Both the position numbers and the translations under genes were made by a program. DNA of 64,000 nt from Chloroflexota bacterium (lineage in GTDB: Bacteria > Chloroflexota > Dehalococcoidia > Tepidiformales > Tepidiformaceae): the NCBI GenBank assembly GCA_026705605.1, contig JAPPAK010000001.1, positions 248,001-312,000 on the forward strand, written 5' to 3'. Below the pieces are notes generated by a model, which worked only from the letters and a program-made list of their open reading frames with translations, was not told where the DNA came from and made no database searches. Of this stretch, positions 61,254-64,000 are shown piece by piece. Every line of letters starts with the position of its first letter. Position 1 is the stretch's first letter.

Positions 61254-61715
61254 CTACTCCGGCTTCGTGACCGAGAGGATCCGCTCGCGCCCCGCCGAGG
61301 GCAGCAACTCCAGCCGCACTCCGAGTTCGCTGTTGATGTAGGTGACGCCCAGGATGCGCTCGCCCGCCTCGTCGACGCTCGCCATCTCCAGATCGGCCCC
61401 CTCCGCCGTGAGGCGCTCGATCTCCGCGTCGAGGTCGTCGACGAAGGCGCCGAGGTGGTGGATACGCGAGCCCTCGCCCGCCTCCCACGGCGTTCCCGGC
61501 ACCGCCTCGATCAGCTCGATGTAGGGCGGCCCCTCGGCCGTGTAGGCGAAGCGCGAGTTCATCACCTGCACCCCCGCCTTCGTTCGAACGCGGATGCTCG
61601 CCGAGCCCGCCGGCCGCGGCCAACTCGCCCCGAACCGCTTCGCGATCTCCGCCATCCCTTCGTCGATATCGGGCACGATGATCCCGACGTGGAAAACGTC
61701 GTCGTAGTTGATCAC
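61254..61715 (-). CDS. VOC-superfamily (glyoxalase/dioxygenase-like) protein 1
   Basis: This 153-residue protein starts at GTG 61715 (FHVGIIVPDIDEGMAEIAKR). It has the beta-alpha-beta-beta-beta modules of the vicinal-oxygen-chelate fold, with possible metal ligands in FHVGI, YIELIEAVPGTPWEAGEG and RIHHLGAFVDDLDAEIERL. Relatives include methylmalonyl-CoA epimerase and glyoxalase I. It is a tandem paralogue of the gene at 61718, sharing long identical stretches including the TPWEAGEGSRIHHLGAFVDD core. Two bases separate the genes. The substrate is unknown. Confidence 0.88.
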   Translation of the reverse strand: MINYDDVFHVGIIVPDIDEGMAEIAKRFGASWPRPAGSASIRVRTKAGVQVMNSRFAYTAEGPPYIELIEAVPGTPWEAGEGSRIHHLGAFVDDLDAEIERLTAEGADLEMASVDEAGERILGVTYINSELGVRLELLPSAGRERILSVTKPE

Positions 61716-61717
61716 GG

Positions 61718-62182
61718 CTAAGCGCCCTCGCCCCGCAGGTTCGCGAGCATCCCCTCGCGCAGGTGTCCCGGCAGCAGTTCCTGGCGTATGCCCAGCGGGC
61801 CGTTCATGTACGAAACCGCCATCATCCCGCCCCCGACGTCGAGCGTCGCTTCGAGTTCCACGCCCTCCGCCATCAGCCGCGCCACCTCGTCGTCGAGGTC
61901 GTCGACGAAAGCGCCCAGGTGGTGGATGCGGGAGCCCTCACCGGCTTCCCACGGCGTTCCCGGCACCGCCCGGATCACCTCCAGGAAAGGAGGCCCCTCG
62001 GCCGAGTAGACGCCGATCACCTCGGCCCGCGTCTCGCCCGTCGCTGTCTTCACGAGCACGTCCGCCCCCGAGGTGGGAGGCGGATCCGGGAACGTGACCC
62101 CGAACCGGTTCGCGATCTCTCTCAAGCCCGACTCAAGGTCTGGCACGATGATGCCCACGTGGAACATGTCTTCGTACTTCAT
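61718..62182 (-). CDS. VOC-superfamily (glyoxalase/dioxygenase-like) protein 2
   Basis: From ATG 62182 the 154-residue protein begins MKYEDMFHVGIIVPDLESGL and shares the VOC fold and the TPWEAGEGSRIHHLGAFVDD core with the downstream paralogue, so the pair arose by tandem duplication. The three probable metal-binding positions (H in FHVGI, E in FLEVIRAVPG, H in RIHHLG) are kept. It might epimerise, isomerise or cleave a small chelating substrate. A weak TACGGT lies seven bases before the ATG, and there is no Shine-Dalgarno, in keeping with a leaderless start. Confidence 0.88.
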   Translation of the reverse strand: MKYEDMFHVGIIVPDLESGLREIANRFGVTFPDPPPTSGADVLVKTATGETRAEVIGVYSAEGPPFLEVIRAVPGTPWEAGEGSRIHHLGAFVDDLDDEVARLMAEGVELEATLDVGGGMMAVSYMNGPLGIRQELLPGHLREGMLANLRGEGA

Positions 62183-62226
62183 GGGCCGCACCGTACGCCC
62201 CCGCTCGCCCGCCCCGCAAGCGTGAG

Positions 62227-64000
62227 CTACAGCCCGAACCGTGTCTTCACGTAGTTGACTAGGTGGGGACCGTACAACTCCGTTGTTGATGGCCCCGTCC
62301 GGACAAAGAACTGATCGGGACTGCCTGGCGACTGAAGATACACAGGCTGCGGAGAGCGCTCGCACGAGACCTTGAGAACGCGGCTGTCCTCGTGGCCGTC
62401 GAGGGGATAGTCGTCGAACTGCTGGTGCATCAGCGTTGGGATTGCATCCCCCATCCGTGCCTTCACCAGATTCGTCAAGTGTAGGCTCATCTTGTCCTCA
62501 CCCTGAAACAGGTCCTTCTCAATGCCGACGGGGGTCCCATCATCAGCCACGCCGATGACAAGTGTGCCGCCACCCGTGTTGAGGAACGCCGCAAGCGTCT
62601 TCAGTACGGCGTGCTCCATGCGTCCATCCTTCTCGCCCGTGTTCAGGTTGACTCGCAGCGTCGACTTGAACTCGACGGAGTCGGATTCGCCGCCCGAGAT
62701 CAATTCCATAAGAGCGTCGTCACTGCCTTCGACGGGCTGCTCCAGCCCTTCGCTGAGCCTGCCGTAGCCCCGGTGGACTACCTCCGCCATCAGTTCCCGT
62801 CGAAGCCTTAGGAACGTCTCATAGTCCAGCGACTCCCAGCCGGGTGGCAGCGCGTGAGCCTCGTACGCGGCTGCCAATTCTCCATCGCTGAAGCCCTTCG
62901 TGAGTGCAGGCAGGTACTCCGCCGGGCACTTGTCTGAGGCCTGGATGTTGTCCGACCACTCAACGGAAGCAAGGTTGGCTACCTGATTGATCTGCGTCCG
63001 GTCGGTAATCCCCTGCCCAGCCAAGCAGTTGGCTGGCCAGAGATGGTGGCGCTCGAGTGCTGACCGGTTAGCGTGAAGCGATGGGTCGCTGAGCGCTCCT
63101 ACCCCTTCGCGAGAGAAGAGCGCCGGAGCGTCGAGGATCACCTGTGCCGCTTCGTAGGTAGCCAGTGATGGGCTTGTCGTCGAGGAGGTCGCCAACTCGT
63201 TCGGGAGCGTAATCGTCCAGAAGTCCTCCGTTAGGGTGATCGCGCAGACATGCTCGAGTTGCGAGACGAATCGGTAGCTGTCGTTGACGCCACGCAGCAT
63301 CGCCAGATCCGACTCCATTGCTGACTCCGCCGATGCTGTGTATCGCCCAGTGATGGTGGCCATGAAGAACCATTGCGCGATTACGCGGCGTAGCGTGTGC
63401 TCGGGAACCCGAAACTCCGTTCGCCCAATCAGGTAGAGAACGTAGCAGTAGATCAGCGTTGTCCCCGAGCGGATTGGCTTCCGAAAGCCGGCCCCGTGGA
63501 TGCACTTCAGGAAGTCGTGCCAGTGCTGGAGGTTGATGACGTGCTGCTGTGCTTCCTTCAGGAGTTCAAACTGGGCGACCTGGGCTTCTTCGCTGTACTC
63601 GTTTGCCTCAAGGTCCTTGCCTCGCAGGATGGAGTACACCGACTGGAGACGCGCTCGCCGGAACGCAAGTCCGATGCCGGCCCGGAGTAACTGGTCGGGG
63701 TTGGGTTCGATGAAGTAGTTGAAGGGTGAAGGTCCGTCCTTTGCTGGCGAGCGCGCATCGCGGCAAAACCGCTCTAGAGCTACTCGGCCCTCGTCCCAGA
63801 ACACTGACATGAGCGTCAGGATGAAGTCGGCTTGATTGAGCGGTTTCCCGGTGCTGTTGATCCTCACGAAGACGTCGGCAACGGCCTCCTCCGACGTCTC
63901 AGCAGAGAGCTCAAGCGAGGTCAGGGGGAACATTCTCAACTCATGGAGACGCATGATTGCGTCGTCGATCGCCATGCTCTCCTCATCGGAGATTTGCCTC
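62227..64000 (-). CDS. DUF262/DUF1524-like protein fused to a Schlafen AlbA_2 domain (5' end outside window)
   Basis: The frame stays open to base 64000, where it reads RQISDEESMAIDD, so the N-terminal part of the DUF262 (GmrS/ParB-like) domain is outside. The visible portion begins with the end of that domain (DVFVRINSTGKPLNQADFIL), followed by a helical region. Then comes a DUF1524-like HNH segment (RSALERHHLWPANCLAGQGI and LASVEWSDNIQASDKCPAEY), and finally an AlbA_2/Schlafen-type domain at the C-terminus (SDSVEFKSTLRVNL, FLNTGGGTLVIGVADDGTPV, FFVRTGPST). DUF262-DUF1524 proteins include the GmrSD modified-DNA restriction family; AlbA_2 domains bind nucleic acid. The fusion is likely a defence protein. 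Its base composition is lower in GC than the VOC genes beside it. Confidence 0.82.
   Translation of the reverse strand, partial: RQISDEESMAIDDAIMRLHELRMFPLTSLELSAETSEEAVADVFVRINSTGKPLNQADFILTLMSVFWDEGRVALERFCRDARSPAKDGPSPFNYFIEPNPDQLLRAGIGLAFRRARLQSVYSILRGKDLEANEYSEEAQVAQFELLKEAQQHVINLQHWHDFLKCIHGAGFRKPIRSGTTLIYCYVLYLIGRTEFRVPEHTLRRVIAQWFFMATITGRYTASAESAMESDLAMLRGVNDSYRFVSQLEHVCAITLTEDFWTITLPNELATSSTTSPSLATYEAAQVILDAPALFSREGVGALSDPSLHANRSALERHHLWPANCLAGQGITDRTQINQVANLASVEWSDNIQASDKCPAEYLPALTKGFSDGELAAAYEAHALPPGWESLDYETFLRLRRELMAEVVHRGYGRLSEGLEQPVEGSDDALMELISGGESDSVEFKSTLRVNLNTGEKDGRMEHAVLKTLAAFLNTGGGTLVIGVADDGTPVGIEKDLFQGEDKMSLHLTNLVKARMGDAIPTLMHQQFDDYPLDGHEDSRVLKVSCERSPQPVYLQSPGSPDQFFVRTGPSTTELYGPHLVNYVKTRFGL

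Overview
The window is GC-rich bacterial chromosome, densely packed, with many 4-base start/stop overlaps, GTG starts and leaderless-looking promoters. The gene mix suggests a Chloroflexota genome, most like the Dehalococcoidia/SAR202 side of that phylum: two luciferase-like monooxygenases, an amidohydrolase, a form II CoxL-type operon, DinB and VOC paralogues, a PSP1-domain protein and class II fructose bisphosphatase. That placement is inference from gene content; no rRNA or universal marker is present to prove it. No rRNA, CRISPR array, transposase, integrase or phage gene was seen, and no gene-free stretch exceeds about 300 bases.

Layout. 1-2917 (minus): partial molybdopterin oxidoreductase, a small protein and a PAS-LuxR regulator. 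3005-4870: a MacB/DevCA-like ABC pair. 5000-9040: a zinc locus with an 815-residue lipoprotein in which an AztD-like metallochaperone beta-propeller sits inside a ZnuA/AztC-like substrate-binding protein, bracketed by two His/Asp/Glu-rich minisatellites, followed by a CzcO-like flavoprotein and a small membrane protein. 9180-11365: amidohydrolase and membrane protein. 11403-18551: tRNA-Ile2(CAT), aconitase, an unknown partner gene, Mrp ATPase, NYN-domain protein. 18558-22753 (minus): gmk-aroA-tyrA-HD-M50 protease. 22979-25932: exported propeller-like protein and lytic-transglycosylase-like protein. 25954-27132: acyl-CoA dehydrogenase. 27202: tRNA-His. 27386-30169: a complete Zn/Mn-type ABC importer. 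30170-31300: an inserted HNH-endonuclease cassette that leaves a second copy of the permease 3' end behind it. 31550-38988: dnaE, DinB, hydrolase, PSP1 protein and delta-prime. 39061-44528: unknown membrane pair, Rieske fusion, toxin-antitoxin pair, FIST protein, nitroreductase. 44529-48892: DUF429, BKACE, PNPOx-like, HNH, trxA, trxB, zinc ribbon. 48893-49022: a 12-bp-phased array of DnaA-box-like motifs. 49023-56027: esterase, GNAT, LLM oxidoreductase and the coxG-coxS-coxL-coxM-type operon. 56024-62182: small enzymes (NTF2-like, two DinB, LLM, HIT-like, HD, glpX, two VOC). 62227-64000: a DUF262-HNH-AlbA_2 fusion cut by the window edge.

How it fits together. Two metal-acquisition loci are present. 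The fused lipoprotein at 5000 has no importer beside it, so it may hand zinc to the ABC importer at 28422-30169. The best candidate for an undescribed system is this nested substrate-binding protein/metallochaperone. Second is the HNH cassette that regenerates the 3' end of its target gene. Third is the DUF262-AlbA_2 fusion at the right edge.
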